Shown piece after piece: positions 53,975-62,949 of a DNA stretch of 64,000 nucleotides; the stretch's first letter is position 1, and each line of letters starts with the position of its first letter. Below the pieces are notes generated by a model. The model did not search any database, had not been told where the DNA came from, and was given only the letters and a program-made list of their open reading frames with translations. Source of the stretch: Prevotella sp. (GTDB lineage: Bacteria > Bacteroidota > Bacteroidia > Bacteroidales > Dysgonomonadaceae); the NCBI GenBank assembly GCA_031285625.1, contig JAITVV010000017.1, positions 1 to 64,000 of the forward strand. The letters are read 5' to 3'. A program made the position numbers and the translations under genes.

Positions 53975-54760
53975 ATGAAAATAACAATTGTAGGTGGAGG
54001 AAATATGGGAGGGGCTATTGCAAAAGGGTTAGCTACGGGCACCTTTTCTAAGCCTGAGGATATAACTGTAATTAATAAGACACAAAATACAACAGACCAA
54101 TTAAAAAAGGCTAATCCTAACCTGAATGTGGTAACAGGCACATATGAATCTATATCTGCAGCCGATATTGTGATCATTGCAGTAAAACCATGGTTAGTAG
54201 AAGAAATTTTGTGTAATCATAAAGATAAACTGAAGAACCCTGATCAGATATTAATCTCAGTTGCTTCAGGAGTATCTCTGCAACAATTAGCGAATTGGTC
54301 TATAGCTCAAAAGGCATTTTTCAGAGCAATCCCTAACACAGCAATAGCCCAGAAAGAAAGTATGACTTTTATATCATCACTGAATGCAAGTGACACACAA
54401 AATAAATTAATTTTGAGTCTTTTTAATGAGTTAGGTAGAACGGAACTGATAGATGAAAAACTGTTATCAGCAGCAACTTCTCTGTCTTCTTGTGGTATAG
54501 CATATGCTTTCCGTTATATCAGAGCAGCGATGGAAGGTGGAATAGAAATGGGATTGTATCCCCATCAGGCCAAAAGTGCGATACTTCAAACACTACGTGG
54601 CGCAATAGAATTATTAGAGGCGAATGATTCTCATCCGGAAGCTGAAATAGATAAGGTAACTACAGCCGGAGGTATCACAATAAAAGGGCTAAATGAGATG
54701 GAGCATGCTGGTTTTACGTCTGCTGTCATCAGGGGATTGAAAGCTAGTAATGTGAAATAA
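53975..54760 (+). CDS. proC: Pyrroline-5-carboxylate reductase
   Basis: 261 residues, usual length. N-terminal Rossmann motif KITIVGGGNMGGAIAKG, VIIAVKPWLVEEIL, and the C-terminal signature SSCGIAYAFRYIRAAMEGG with VTTAGGITIKGLNEME. It reduces pyrroline-5-carboxylate to proline with NAD(P)H, the last step of proline synthesis. Follows the SUKH gene by 4 bases; a terminator follows at 54813. Confidence 0.95.
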   Translation: MKITIVGGGNMGGAIAKGLATGTFSKPEDITVINKTQNTTDQLKKANPNLNVVTGTYESISAADIVIIAVKPWLVEEILCNHKDKLKNPDQILISVASGVSLQQLANWSIAQKAFFRAIPNTAIAQKESMTFISSLNASDTQNKLILSLFNELGRTELIDEKLLSAATSLSSCGIAYAFRYIRAAMEGGIEMGLYPHQAKSAILQTLRGAIELLEANDSHPEAEIDKVTTAGGITIKGLNEMEHAGFTSAVIRGLKASNVK

Positions 54761-54812
54761 AGGCTCTAAGATTTCGATATTCTAAATCAAATCTAAAAAA
54801 ATTATATATAGA

Positions 54813-54850
54813 GGAAGGAAATCGATTAAGAATTCCCTCCTTTATTTTCT
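54813..54850 (+). terminator. Terminator after proC
   Basis: GGAAGGAA and TTCCCTCC pair with one mismatch around a 12-nt loop, followed by TTTATTTTCTT, 53 bases after the proC stop. Confidence 0.6.
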
Positions 54851-54903
54851 TATATCAAACAAAAAAAGCCACATACCTTTTTAAAGTATGAAGCATTAAA
54901 AAC

Positions 54904-54939
54904 AAAAGTAAGAGATCATTCCAATGATCTCCCACTTTT
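54904..54939 (-). terminator. Terminator after the small C-anchored protein gene
   Basis: GAGATCATT/AATGATCTC with outer arms AAAAGT/ACTTTT, 2-nt loop; on the minus strand it runs into TTTTGTTTTTAA. It lies 23 bases after the stop codon at 54962 and is nearly symmetrical, so may act on both strands. Confidence 0.8.
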
Positions 54940-54961
54940 AATCTATATCTAAATTATATTT

Positions 54962-55363
54962 TTAAAGATTACTCTTCCTCTTAGAAGTAGTTACCCCTCT
55001 GTATACAAAGTATATTACTAGAGCAAACAATACAATAGGTAAAGTTACATCTCCAATTGGTGCAGCTGCACCTACCTGTCCGGGATCTGTTGTTTCTCCA
55101 CTCTGGCCAGGTAATGTAAGTTCATCCCAATCATTAAGAGCTAAAGGACCCATTGTCTTTGCAGTAGAAGCCATTGAAGATACCTCTGTTCCTGCCCCAA
55201 CAGACATTTTCTCTATATTTGATAAAGTTACCGAAGAGGGTGACTTACTTGAAATAACAGGGGACTCCATAGCATCTGGTTCAGCAGCATTCACTGAAAC
55301 AGTTGGTATAATAAAACCAAAGGAAGCCATTAAAAATACAAATATCACTAGTTTTGTTCTCAT
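54962..55363 (-). CDS. Small exported protein with C-terminal membrane anchor
   Basis: 133 residues: signal peptide (MRTKLVIFVFLMASFGFIIP), a low-complexity Ser/Thr/Glu middle, then GAAAPIGDVTLPIVLFALVI with a C-terminal membrane helix and basic tail TTSKRKSNL. An APIGD-type sequence before a last helix is seen at the end of many exported Bacteroidales proteins. It lies 36 bases after the T9SS protein gene in the same direction, so the two probably work together. No named family recognised. Confidence 0.65.
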   Translation of the reverse strand: MRTKLVIFVFLMASFGFIIPTVSVNAAEPDAMESPVISSKSPSSVTLSNIEKMSVGAGTEVSSMASTAKTMGPLALNDWDELTLPGQSGETTDPGQVGAAAPIGDVTLPIVLFALVIYFVYRGVTTSKRKSNL

Positions 55364-55399
55364 CTGTTCTATTTTACGTAGGTCTGTGTTTTCTTTTAT

Positions 55400-57973
55400 T
55401 TAGTTTTGTAAGTTTACAAATTTAGCTGTAAAGTTTCTCTTCCCAGAAATTTTTACAATATATGTACCCAAACTTAATGATTTTGGATATTCAAATGATG
55501 GATAATTATTTATTGTGGTCTTCCCTACTAATCGACCTTGCATATCAAATATCTGCAAACTACTATCAAGATCATTTTCATTTAACCCTAAAATATGTAA
55601 TATGGAAGTGTTATAATAGCAAGTAATAGGACTTTCTTCTTTTATAATATCCTCATTGTCACCATAGAAACGAAGTATGAAGCGATTTTCTGCAACATCC
55701 CTCAAATCAGAAGGACCAGATGAATACTCATACACATAACCCGGAGTCAACTTGACAGTTTTATTATTTTCATATTTGTCTATCAGCCAAACATTCGATA
55801 CAGCTGTAACATTCTCTAAGTTAATAAAGTTTAATTTCATTGTCTGTTGGGTTGCTGGAGGAGTAACATACAATGTTAATTCCTTAACATTCAACGGCAC
55901 AGCATTTCCTAACATTCCATTTCCGTCACTTGATTTTGTATAAACATAAGTAGAACCTTGTTCCGGATAAACCACCGCTTCCGATTTTGAATTTTTATTC
56001 TCAGGATCCGGTTCAGTTATAGCAGTAGTGAAACTTTTTGTAGTATCAAATAAGTCGGTGCTCTCCATTTGAGCTCCATCACGTAAAACAACTGCTGTTC
56101 TATCTGCAGTATTGTCTAAAGTACTAGCTACTTCAACAACAAAGAAATCAGATAAAAGACTTGAGTTTGCACTAGCATTCTTTAAGAAACGTGTTGTTCC
56201 AAAAGTTCTCAACTTAGGACTCAATTTTATATCAAATGCTTTATTAGTCTGCAAAATGAACATCTGCATCGGAGCAATTAAGAAGTTAGCAGGATCATTT
56301 ATTGTTTTTGTCGAATTATCTCTATCTCCTATACCAGCTACAGCGGTAGTACCATCTGTACTCACATAGTCATAGTTTACTGTCATGTGATACTTATTAG
56401 CTGAATAGTGAATTAACGCTGTGTTTACAACCCAATATTTAGAGCGTATAATATTATCAACATTATTATGATCCAAAGAAGCTTTAACTCCTGTTCCAAA
56501 TAATTCAGAAACATCAATAAAATTAGTAGACACATCCACTCCTGCATATTTAGAAGGATCATCTACAGTCATAACGTTATTATAACCAAGTCCTAACAAT
56601 GGATTCAAACTTATAGGAGCCATAAAAGGATTTCCCAAGAAATTAAGTCCTCTCTCTAAACTGATATCAACATCTGTCACAGTAAATTTTTCAGTATCGA
56701 TATATTCAATTTTATCTCTACCAAAATCCGGCCAGTCTACATAAATACCTGACCAACCTCCAGGTTTAGTACCTTTAGTAGCATTACTAGGATCATCAAC
56801 TGCCGCGAACCGACTAAAATCTTTCAAATAGTCTGTTGAACCAGGATTTGCAACCCCTCCATTATTGAAATACTCTCTCATTAGTCGACGAGAAAATTCA
56901 AATTTACCTCTAGCTCTATTCTTTTCATTTATTGTCATAGTAGACAAAGGTGCAGACCATCTATAATTAATGATATCATTATCATAGTCTGTAAGATCCA
57001 TAGTCATAAAATAACCATATCCAGCTTTCATTTTATAATTAGGATCTTGAATAGTACCTTTCCCTGAAGTCAAACTAGTCTGATCAGGTTTCATCAAAAC
57101 ATGATACATCAAATAGTCATTACCCATCTCTTTGAAAGGTGGAGTAAAACCAGTCAAATAATTCTTCTTATCTCCATTACGCAATGTATTTCCACCTGAT
57201 GGAACAGAAGCAACCTCATGATTAGCTGAGAAGTTCGATCCATCCTCATCTAGTTCGCTATTATATTTATACATTGTCAAATTCATCTGACTATAACCAA
57301 CCAAATCCGTATTTATTGCCAAATCTTTTTCTCCATCGTTAATAATAAGAGCCTGACCTATATTTAATTTTTGAGGAGTAGTAGCATCATAACCACCTTC
57401 CACAACAAATCTACTGGTTCCTAACGTATTAGAAGCATTCAATGGTGCAACCAAATTATTCACAACAACAGCAGCCGAAGAGTCCACAGCCACAAACCCA
57501 TGAGTTCTAGGATCCAAACCTGCAGCTGTTGTTTTCTCTATCCTTAGTGTAGGGAATTTTATATAATTCTTATTTTTTTGTGAACCTTTTTGAAGAAGAA
57601 GAAGCGCATTAGACCTCCGAATTGTTTGTTTATTATCTGCTCCAATAAAAGCAATCACTCCTTTATTAAGATCTGCTTCCGGATCTTTAAACAAATTCAA
57701 ATAGTCAGCCTCAGCACCTACAGCATCCGGGTCTTTACCATTAATAAAATCCCCTGTTAACTCTGTACGTCCTTTCTGAACTATTCCTGAACCATCGGAA
57801 AATTCGGCAGAACCTTTAATATACAAAGTCGTAGAACCACTGGCCTCACCTGTAGTATAACTGCTATTAAACTTAACATGCATTTTACCCTTTGAGTAAA
57901 AAACAACTGGAGATTGCCCTTTCATCAGTAAAGGCAAGAAAAGTAAGATAACTAATCCTAATCGAAGTTTCAT
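55400..57973 (-). CDS. Large secreted protein with type IX sorting domain
   Basis: 857 residues: signal peptide MKLRLGLVILLFLPLLMKGQ, a long beta-rich body without a recognised catalytic domain, and a C-terminal T9SS type A sorting domain (SLQIFDMQGRLVGKTTIN, SLSLGTYIVKISG, FTAKFVNLQN). It should be exported by the type IX system and kept at the cell surface or released. The body (ATTPQKLNIGQALIIND, FLGNPFMAPISLNPLL) resembles surface proteins with the common FxGNPF motif. Promoter box at 58074-58081. Confidence 0.8.
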   Translation of the reverse strand: MKLRLGLVILLFLPLLMKGQSPVVFYSKGKMHVKFNSSYTTGEASGSTTLYIKGSAEFSDGSGIVQKGRTELTGDFINGKDPDAVGAEADYLNLFKDPEADLNKGVIAFIGADNKQTIRRSNALLLLQKGSQKNKNYIKFPTLRIEKTTAAGLDPRTHGFVAVDSSAAVVVNNLVAPLNASNTLGTSRFVVEGGYDATTPQKLNIGQALIINDGEKDLAINTDLVGYSQMNLTMYKYNSELDEDGSNFSANHEVASVPSGGNTLRNGDKKNYLTGFTPPFKEMGNDYLMYHVLMKPDQTSLTSGKGTIQDPNYKMKAGYGYFMTMDLTDYDNDIINYRWSAPLSTMTINEKNRARGKFEFSRRLMREYFNNGGVANPGSTDYLKDFSRFAAVDDPSNATKGTKPGGWSGIYVDWPDFGRDKIEYIDTEKFTVTDVDISLERGLNFLGNPFMAPISLNPLLGLGYNNVMTVDDPSKYAGVDVSTNFIDVSELFGTGVKASLDHNNVDNIIRSKYWVVNTALIHYSANKYHMTVNYDYVSTDGTTAVAGIGDRDNSTKTINDPANFLIAPMQMFILQTNKAFDIKLSPKLRTFGTTRFLKNASANSSLLSDFFVVEVASTLDNTADRTAVVLRDGAQMESTDLFDTTKSFTTAITEPDPENKNSKSEAVVYPEQGSTYVYTKSSDGNGMLGNAVPLNVKELTLYVTPPATQQTMKLNFINLENVTAVSNVWLIDKYENNKTVKLTPGYVYEYSSGPSDLRDVAENRFILRFYGDNEDIIKEESPITCYYNTSILHILGLNENDLDSSLQIFDMQGRLVGKTTINNYPSFEYPKSLSLGTYIVKISGKRNFTAKFVNLQN

Positions 57974-58073
57974 ATTGTAGTTTTATAAAAGTCAGTAATA
58001 ATCAACCTATTATAATAAAATGCACCTTTAGTTAAGTCTTCAGTGCTTAAATACATTACTATATATCGTCGAG

Positions 58074-58081
58074 CAAAGATA
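58074..58081 (-). promoter_or_regulatory. -7 box (TATCTTTG) of the T9SS protein operon
   Basis: Minus-strand TATCTTTG about 100 bases before ATG 57973, giving a leader of about 95 bases. Confidence 0.5.
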
Positions 58082-58188
58082 ACTATTTTTTTTAATTTAT
58101 AAACATTCCTTACTATTTTTTTCAGACTAAAATACATAATAACTCATTCTTTAGTACATTTCATTACTTTGTGAAGTAGAAAAAAAAA

Positions 58189-59709
58189 TCATAAATGACA
58201 AGTTCTTAATAAATCATTGATTGTTTTTACAGGATTAAATGTTTCTATTGGCACCTCTATAAATATTGTATTCCAATCAGACATAGCTCCGTTCCACAAT
58301 CCTGGTAACTCCAAAGCTTTTAGCTCTTTACCATTTTTAGATTTGATGGATATAAAACCGGTGTTACTATCCACATAATTCTTGAGATTAAAATGATGTC
58401 CTCTATAATCTTTCACACCACACACCAGGTCGACCGGATTGAAATGTGTTCCACTTTCAAACATCTCTTTCTTTTCCGGATCTGACATATCAACTTGAGA
58501 GCTTTCCAATATCTGAGGGGAAACAGTTCCATCTGCATTTACAGCGAGAAATGGTCCGCCTCCGGGTTCTCCGACATTACGCACCATACCACAAACGCGA
58601 ATTGGACGATCTAATTTACGCTTTAAATAAAGGACCAATTCTGCATCCTCTAGTAATTTAGTGTCCGGATTTTTTATATTTAACTCATTTTGCAAGAAAT
58701 ATAATATTTCCATCAATTCGTCATGAGAGTATTTACCACTATCTATTAATTTCAAATAATCAAAGATTTTTCTTTGAGTATCTACCAGCACTCCCGCCAG
58801 TATTTTTTTATACTTTGTTTCCGTTTCTTTATACTTATCTGGAATTGTATTATCTATATTCTTCAAGTAAACAATATCTGCATCAATATTGTTCAAATTT
58901 TCTATTAAAGATCCGTGACCTCCAGGACGAAACAACAATTTTCCTTCTTTGCGGAAGGGTTCATTATTTACATCAGCTGCTATTGTATCCGTACTTGGAC
59001 TTTGTTCACTAAAGCTTATATCATATATAACATGTAGTTCATTTTCCAAATTCTGCTTTTTCTCTTTTATAAGATTTTCAAACAGTGATCTATGTTCAGG
59101 AGATATTGTGAAATGAATATTTACATCCCCTTTATCATTTTTAGCATATAAATAACCCTCCACCAGATGCTCTTCTACCGGGGTACGGGAATTATCGCCA
59201 TACTTATGGAATTTCAATAATCCTTTTGGTAAATTTCCATAATTCAAACCATCTACCTTTAATAGATTTTTTATAATAGCCTTATAATTACCTTCAGTCA
59301 ATAATGTAATAATATTCTTTCCTTCGTTTTTTAAACATACAGTATCCAGATCCTGATAAAATGCAAATTTTTCAAGATCAGAAAAGAACTTTTTCTCAAA
59401 ATCTGTTGTCGGGGTATTATATGGCGCATCCAAAAACTCGAACAAATCCTTAAACATTCTACTGGCTGCACCAGAGGCAGGAACGAACTTTACTATTTTC
59501 TTTACGGGAGAAGCTTTATATGTATCCCAACTATCAAGGTATTCCTTTTCTTCCTCAGGGGTTACTACTTTTATACCTTTCTCTACCGAAGCTGCAGCAG
59601 CAAGATCCAGAAATGGGAAGCCTTTTTTAAAACTTTCCAACTGTGCCAGTAATTGCTCCTCAGTTATTCCTTTTTCTTCAATATAGTTTTTATCCGATTC
59701 GCTTATCAT
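58189..59709 (-). CDS. DUF4301 family protein
   Basis: 506 residues, soluble. KFVPASGAASRMFKDLFEFL near residue 77, LFRPGGHGSLIENLNNIDAD near 268, and GMVRNVGEPGGGPFLAVNAD near 377 are conserved glycine-rich motifs of DUF4301, a Bacteroidetes family with nucleotidyltransferase-like appearance (GAASRM recalls sugar-phosphate nucleotidyltransferases). Activity is not established. It has its own promoter box at 59741. Confidence 0.85.
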   Translation of the reverse strand: MISESDKNYIEEKGITEEQLLAQLESFKKGFPFLDLAAAASVEKGIKVVTPEEEKEYLDSWDTYKASPVKKIVKFVPASGAASRMFKDLFEFLDAPYNTPTTDFEKKFFSDLEKFAFYQDLDTVCLKNEGKNIITLLTEGNYKAIIKNLLKVDGLNYGNLPKGLLKFHKYGDNSRTPVEEHLVEGYLYAKNDKGDVNIHFTISPEHRSLFENLIKEKKQNLENELHVIYDISFSEQSPSTDTIAADVNNEPFRKEGKLLFRPGGHGSLIENLNNIDADIVYLKNIDNTIPDKYKETETKYKKILAGVLVDTQRKIFDYLKLIDSGKYSHDELMEILYFLQNELNIKNPDTKLLEDAELVLYLKRKLDRPIRVCGMVRNVGEPGGGPFLAVNADGTVSPQILESSQVDMSDPEKKEMFESGTHFNPVDLVCGVKDYRGHHFNLKNYVDSNTGFISIKSKNGKELKALELPGLWNGAMSDWNTIFIEVPIETFNPVKTINDLLRTCHL

Positions 59710-59740
59710 AAGATAGTTTATTTGTATTAATGTATATGTA

Positions 59741-59748
59741 CAAAACTA
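59741..59748 (-). promoter_or_regulatory. -7 box (TAGTTTTG) of the DUF4301 gene
   Basis: Minus-strand TAGTTTTG 32 bases before ATG 59709. Confidence 0.45.
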
Positions 59749-59765
59749 AGAAAAATATTAAAACA

Positions 59766-60293
59766 TCACCTCAACTGTTTCGAAAATTCCCATATAACAA
59801 TACCGGCTGCAACGGAAACATTTAGAGAATGTTTAGTTCCGAATTGAGGTATTTCTATACAACAATCACACATATCAACGTATTGCTGTGGCACTCCTTT
59901 CACTTCATTACCCAGTATAATAGCATAATTATTGTCCGCATTCAAATTCAATTCATTCAGCATTACACTATTTTCTGCTTGTTCGATAGCACAAATGATA
60001 TATTGCTCTTTTTTTAACTGGGCAATAGCCTCCCCTGTATTATCAAAATATCTCCATTCTACTGAATCTTCTGCACCCAATGCCGTCTTATGAATCTCCA
60101 CATTGGGAGGTGTGGCGGTAATACCACATAAGTAAATAGACTTAACCAGAAATGCATCGGAAGAACGAAACACCGAACCTATATTATTTAGGCTTCTTAT
60201 ATTATCTAATATTACAACCAGTGGAATTTTGGGCTCTTCTTTAAATTCGGCAATCGATAATCTATTTAGTTCTGTAATTTTCTTAACCCTCAT
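59766..60293 (-). CDS. SpoU/TrmH family RNA 2'-O-methyltransferase
   Basis: 175 residues. The three SpoU motifs are present: NIRSLNNIGSVFRSSDAF, IILGNEVKGVPQ and IPQFGTKHSLNVSVAAGIVI. The family transfers a methyl group from S-adenosylmethionine to ribose 2'-OH of tRNA or rRNA using a knotted fold. It lacks the extra N-terminal domain of some rRNA methylases, so a tRNA or rRNA target cannot be decided. Starts 8 bases after folB. Confidence 0.9.
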   Translation of the reverse strand: MRVKKITELNRLSIAEFKEEPKIPLVVILDNIRSLNNIGSVFRSSDAFLVKSIYLCGITATPPNVEIHKTALGAEDSVEWRYFDNTGEAIAQLKKEQYIICAIEQAENSVMLNELNLNADNNYAIILGNEVKGVPQQYVDMCDCCIEIPQFGTKHSLNVSVAAGIVIWEFSKQLR

Positions 60294-60301
60294 AAATCTG
60301 A

Positions 60302-60655
60302 TTAATCAACCAAAACAACACTGGCATAGTCCAGTTGCGCACCCATCGGAGGATTGCGTTTTGATAATTTAATTTCAATACTTTGTATTTGTTTATATTT
60401 TCTTTTAAGACGTTTAATTATTCTATATGCTGCATTTTCAAGCAATTTAGAAGGAATTTGCATCTCTGCTTTTACTTCCTCAAATATATCGGCATAGCTA
60501 ATTGTATCATCTAAAGAGTCAGACTCTGCAGCCTTAAACAGGTCAAGGTTTATTTTTAAATTTACAACATATTCATTTCCGACTCTCGTTTCTTGTGGTA
60601 ACACTCCGTGATAAGCATAAAAAACTATGTTTTCCAGTAAAATAAAACTTTTCAT
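60302..60655 (-). CDS. folB: Dihydroneopterin aldolase
   Basis: 117 residues, usual length. FYAYHGVLPQETRVGNEYVV (conserved Y-HG and E for pterin binding), DSLDDTISYADIFEEVK, KLLENAAYRIIKRL and KLSKRNPPMGAQ match FolB. It cleaves dihydroneopterin to hydroxymethyl-dihydropterin in folate synthesis. First gene of a unit with the SpoU methyltransferase; promoter at 60678-60685. Confidence 0.93.
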   Translation of the reverse strand: MKSFILLENIVFYAYHGVLPQETRVGNEYVVNLKINLDLFKAAESDSLDDTISYADIFEEVKAEMQIPSKLLENAAYRIIKRLKRKYKQIQSIEIKLSKRNPPMGAQLDYASVVLVD

Positions 60656-60677
60656 AAAGAGTTAAAATAAAACGGTA

Positions 60678-60704
60678 CAAAGCTAAGTTTTTTATTTATA
60701 TTTG
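60678..60704. promoter_or_regulatory. Divergent -7 boxes for folB (-) and bactofilin (+)
   Basis: Minus-strand TAGCTTTG (60685-60678) serves folB, 23 bases before its ATG. Plus-strand TATATTTG (60697-60704) serves the bactofilin gene, 51 bases before its ATG. Confidence 0.5.
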
Positions 60705-60754
60705 TTGGTTAATGATCAGACAAAAAAATATAAAACTTAGCAAAACATTAGATT

Positions 60755-61153
60755 ATGATCAAGGGGAAATCAAAAGAAACAACACCTTACACTTCAAGTA
60801 CGCATAATATTCTTGCGTCAGGCACAAAACTACATGGAGAAATTACATCCGAAGAGGATTTTCGTATCGACGGCACAATAGAGGGCAATATTCAATGTCG
60901 TGGAAAAATTATTATTGGTCAGAGTGGAGCGGTTAACGGTAATATAGATTGTTGCAATATAGACCTGTTTGGCAAAGTAACGGGGAACATTATCTGTTCC
61001 GAAACCGTTATTCTAAAAGCCAGTTCATATTTATCAGGAGAGATCAAAACCCGTATAATAGAGATAGAGCCTGGAGCCAATTTTGAAGGAACTTGTTCGA
61101 TGCTAAATAATAATGTAAATAATAATAGCTTAACTGGTTCTTTGGAAGTGTAA
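60755..61153 (+). CDS. Bactofilin (polymer-forming cytoskeletal protein)
   Basis: 132 residues. LASGTKLHGEITSEEDFRID, then GTIEGNIQCRGKIIIGQSG and GNIDCCNIDLFGKVTGNI form the right-handed beta-helix repeats of bactofilins (DUF583), with short disordered tails. It polymerises without nucleotides and scaffolds envelope or wall enzymes. Followed after 23 bases by the aminopeptidase gene. Confidence 0.93.
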   Translation: MIKGKSKETTPYTSSTHNILASGTKLHGEITSEEDFRIDGTIEGNIQCRGKIIIGQSGAVNGNIDCCNIDLFGKVTGNIICSETVILKASSYLSGEIKTRIIEIEPGANFEGTCSMLNNNVNNNSLTGSLEV

Positions 61154-61176
61154 ATACATACCAAAATAATATAGTT

Positions 61177-62949
61177 ATGAATATAAATAAAAGATTAACC
61201 GCACTGCGTAGATTTATGGAAGAGAAAAGGCTGCATGCTTTTATTATTCCTAGTACTGATTCACACTTAAGTGAATACCCGGCTTCCCACTGGGCTTCAC
61301 GCGAATGGATCAGTGGATTTACCGGTTCGGCAGGCACAGTCGTTGTTACTCGCGAAAAAGCCGGTTTATGGACAGATTCGCGTTATTTTCTCCAGGCAGC
61401 AAACGAACTGAAAGAAACAGAAATAGACCTGTTTAAAGAAGGTCTACCTACAACCCCCACTATAGAAGAGTGGTTGACATCGGAACTGGGAAAAGGAGAA
61501 TATGTAGGTATAGATGGTAATGTATATGCTGCCAAAGAAGCCTTTAGCCTTACCCACAAATTAAATATGAAAGGCCTGCATATCATAAGCGATTATGATC
61601 CATTCAGTGACATATGGCACGACAGACCTGAAATACCAACAAATCCGATATTTGTACTTCCTGAAAAGTATACAGGAGAACCTGCACATAAAAAAATAAG
61701 CCGGATATGTGACAGCATAGAGAAGAATGGTGCGGAATCCTTACTTGTAGCATCTTTAGATACCATAGCCTGGATCTTCAACATAAGAGGTAATGATGTA
61801 AAATGCAATCCGGTAGCAGTAAGCTATGCTTATATTTCACGTAAAGAAACAGTCCTGTTCATTAATCCGAAAAAACTCACCCCTGAAATATCCGATTATC
61901 TCAAGGCAGAAGGAGTTACTATTGCTGAATATACAAAAGTATTTGACTATGTATCCAGACTGAAAGAACCGATCTCCCTTGATGCTAACAAGATAACATT
62001 TAGCCTGTATAATACAATTCCGGGCGAATGTAAGATCATTGATATGCCATCTACGGCAGACCTGATGAAAAGCATTAAGAACGAAACCGAGATACAAGGT
62101 TTTCGTAATGCAATGGAACGTGATGGTATTGCATTAGTACACTTTCTTATGTGGCTTGAAAAAGCTGTACCGAATGGAAATGTAACTGAGATCATGATCC
62201 CTGAAAAGCTGGTAGAATATCGTAGTCAACAAAAAAACTTTGTAGGCGAGAGTTTTGATACAATATCCGGCTATGGCCCTAATGGAGCCATTGTTCATTA
62301 TCACGTTACAGCAGAGAGCTCACTTCCTGTAAGACCTGAAGGATTCTTATTGGTGGACTCGGGAGCGCAATACTTCGACGGGACAACAGATATTACCCGT
62401 ACTATTGCTGTAGGCCCTTTGACAGATCAGATGAAGAAAGATTATACTATGGTTTTGAAAGGCCATATCGATTTGGCAACGGCAATCTACCCACAAGGCA
62501 CCAGAGGCAGCCAGCTTGATATACTGGCCCGAAAAGCATTATGGGATGAAGGTCTAAACTATTTGCATGGTACAGGACACGGCATAGGTCACTTCCTGAA
62601 TGTGCATGAAGGGCCTCAGAACATAAGGATGAACGAGAACCCCACAACATTGCAGATAGGTATGGTAACATCTAACGAACCGGGCATTTACAGAGCCGGG
62701 CAATATGGTATCCGCATAGAAAACCTGATAAAAACAAAACATGAAACCACAACCGAGTTTGGAGATTTTTATTCATTCGAAACCCTTACTCTTTGTCCGA
62801 TAGATACTACTCCTATTATAAAAGAGATGTTGACAGAAAAAGAAATCACATGGTTTAATGAATATCACAAATATGTATATGATCGTCTTTCCCCTCTATT
62901 GACTGACGACGCAAAACAATGGTTAAAAGAAAAGACAAATGAAATTTAA
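61177..62949 (+). CDS. pepP: Xaa-Pro aminopeptidase (M24B, three-domain type)
   Basis: 590 residues. Two creatinase-like N-terminal domains (FIIPSTDSHLSEYPASHWAS near 20; TIAWIFNIRGNDVKCNPV near 195) and a C-terminal pita-bread domain. Metal ligands are visible in LLVDSGAQYFDGTTDITRT (two aspartates), HGTGHGIGHFLNVHEGP (histidine), TSNEPGIY (glutamate) and GIRIENL (glutamate). It removes N-terminal residues before proline. Length and layout resemble the eukaryote-like three-domain group rather than the 440-residue E. coli PepP. Confidence 0.93.
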   Translation: MNINKRLTALRRFMEEKRLHAFIIPSTDSHLSEYPASHWASREWISGFTGSAGTVVVTREKAGLWTDSRYFLQAANELKETEIDLFKEGLPTTPTIEEWLTSELGKGEYVGIDGNVYAAKEAFSLTHKLNMKGLHIISDYDPFSDIWHDRPEIPTNPIFVLPEKYTGEPAHKKISRICDSIEKNGAESLLVASLDTIAWIFNIRGNDVKCNPVAVSYAYISRKETVLFINPKKLTPEISDYLKAEGVTIAEYTKVFDYVSRLKEPISLDANKITFSLYNTIPGECKIIDMPSTADLMKSIKNETEIQGFRNAMERDGIALVHFLMWLEKAVPNGNVTEIMIPEKLVEYRSQQKNFVGESFDTISGYGPNGAIVHYHVTAESSLPVRPEGFLLVDSGAQYFDGTTDITRTIAVGPLTDQMKKDYTMVLKGHIDLATAIYPQGTRGSQLDILARKALWDEGLNYLHGTGHGIGHFLNVHEGPQNIRMNENPTTLQIGMVTSNEPGIYRAGQYGIRIENLIKTKHETTTEFGDFYSFETLTLCPIDTTPIIKEMLTEKEITWFNEYHKYVYDRLSPLLTDDAKQWLKEKTNEI

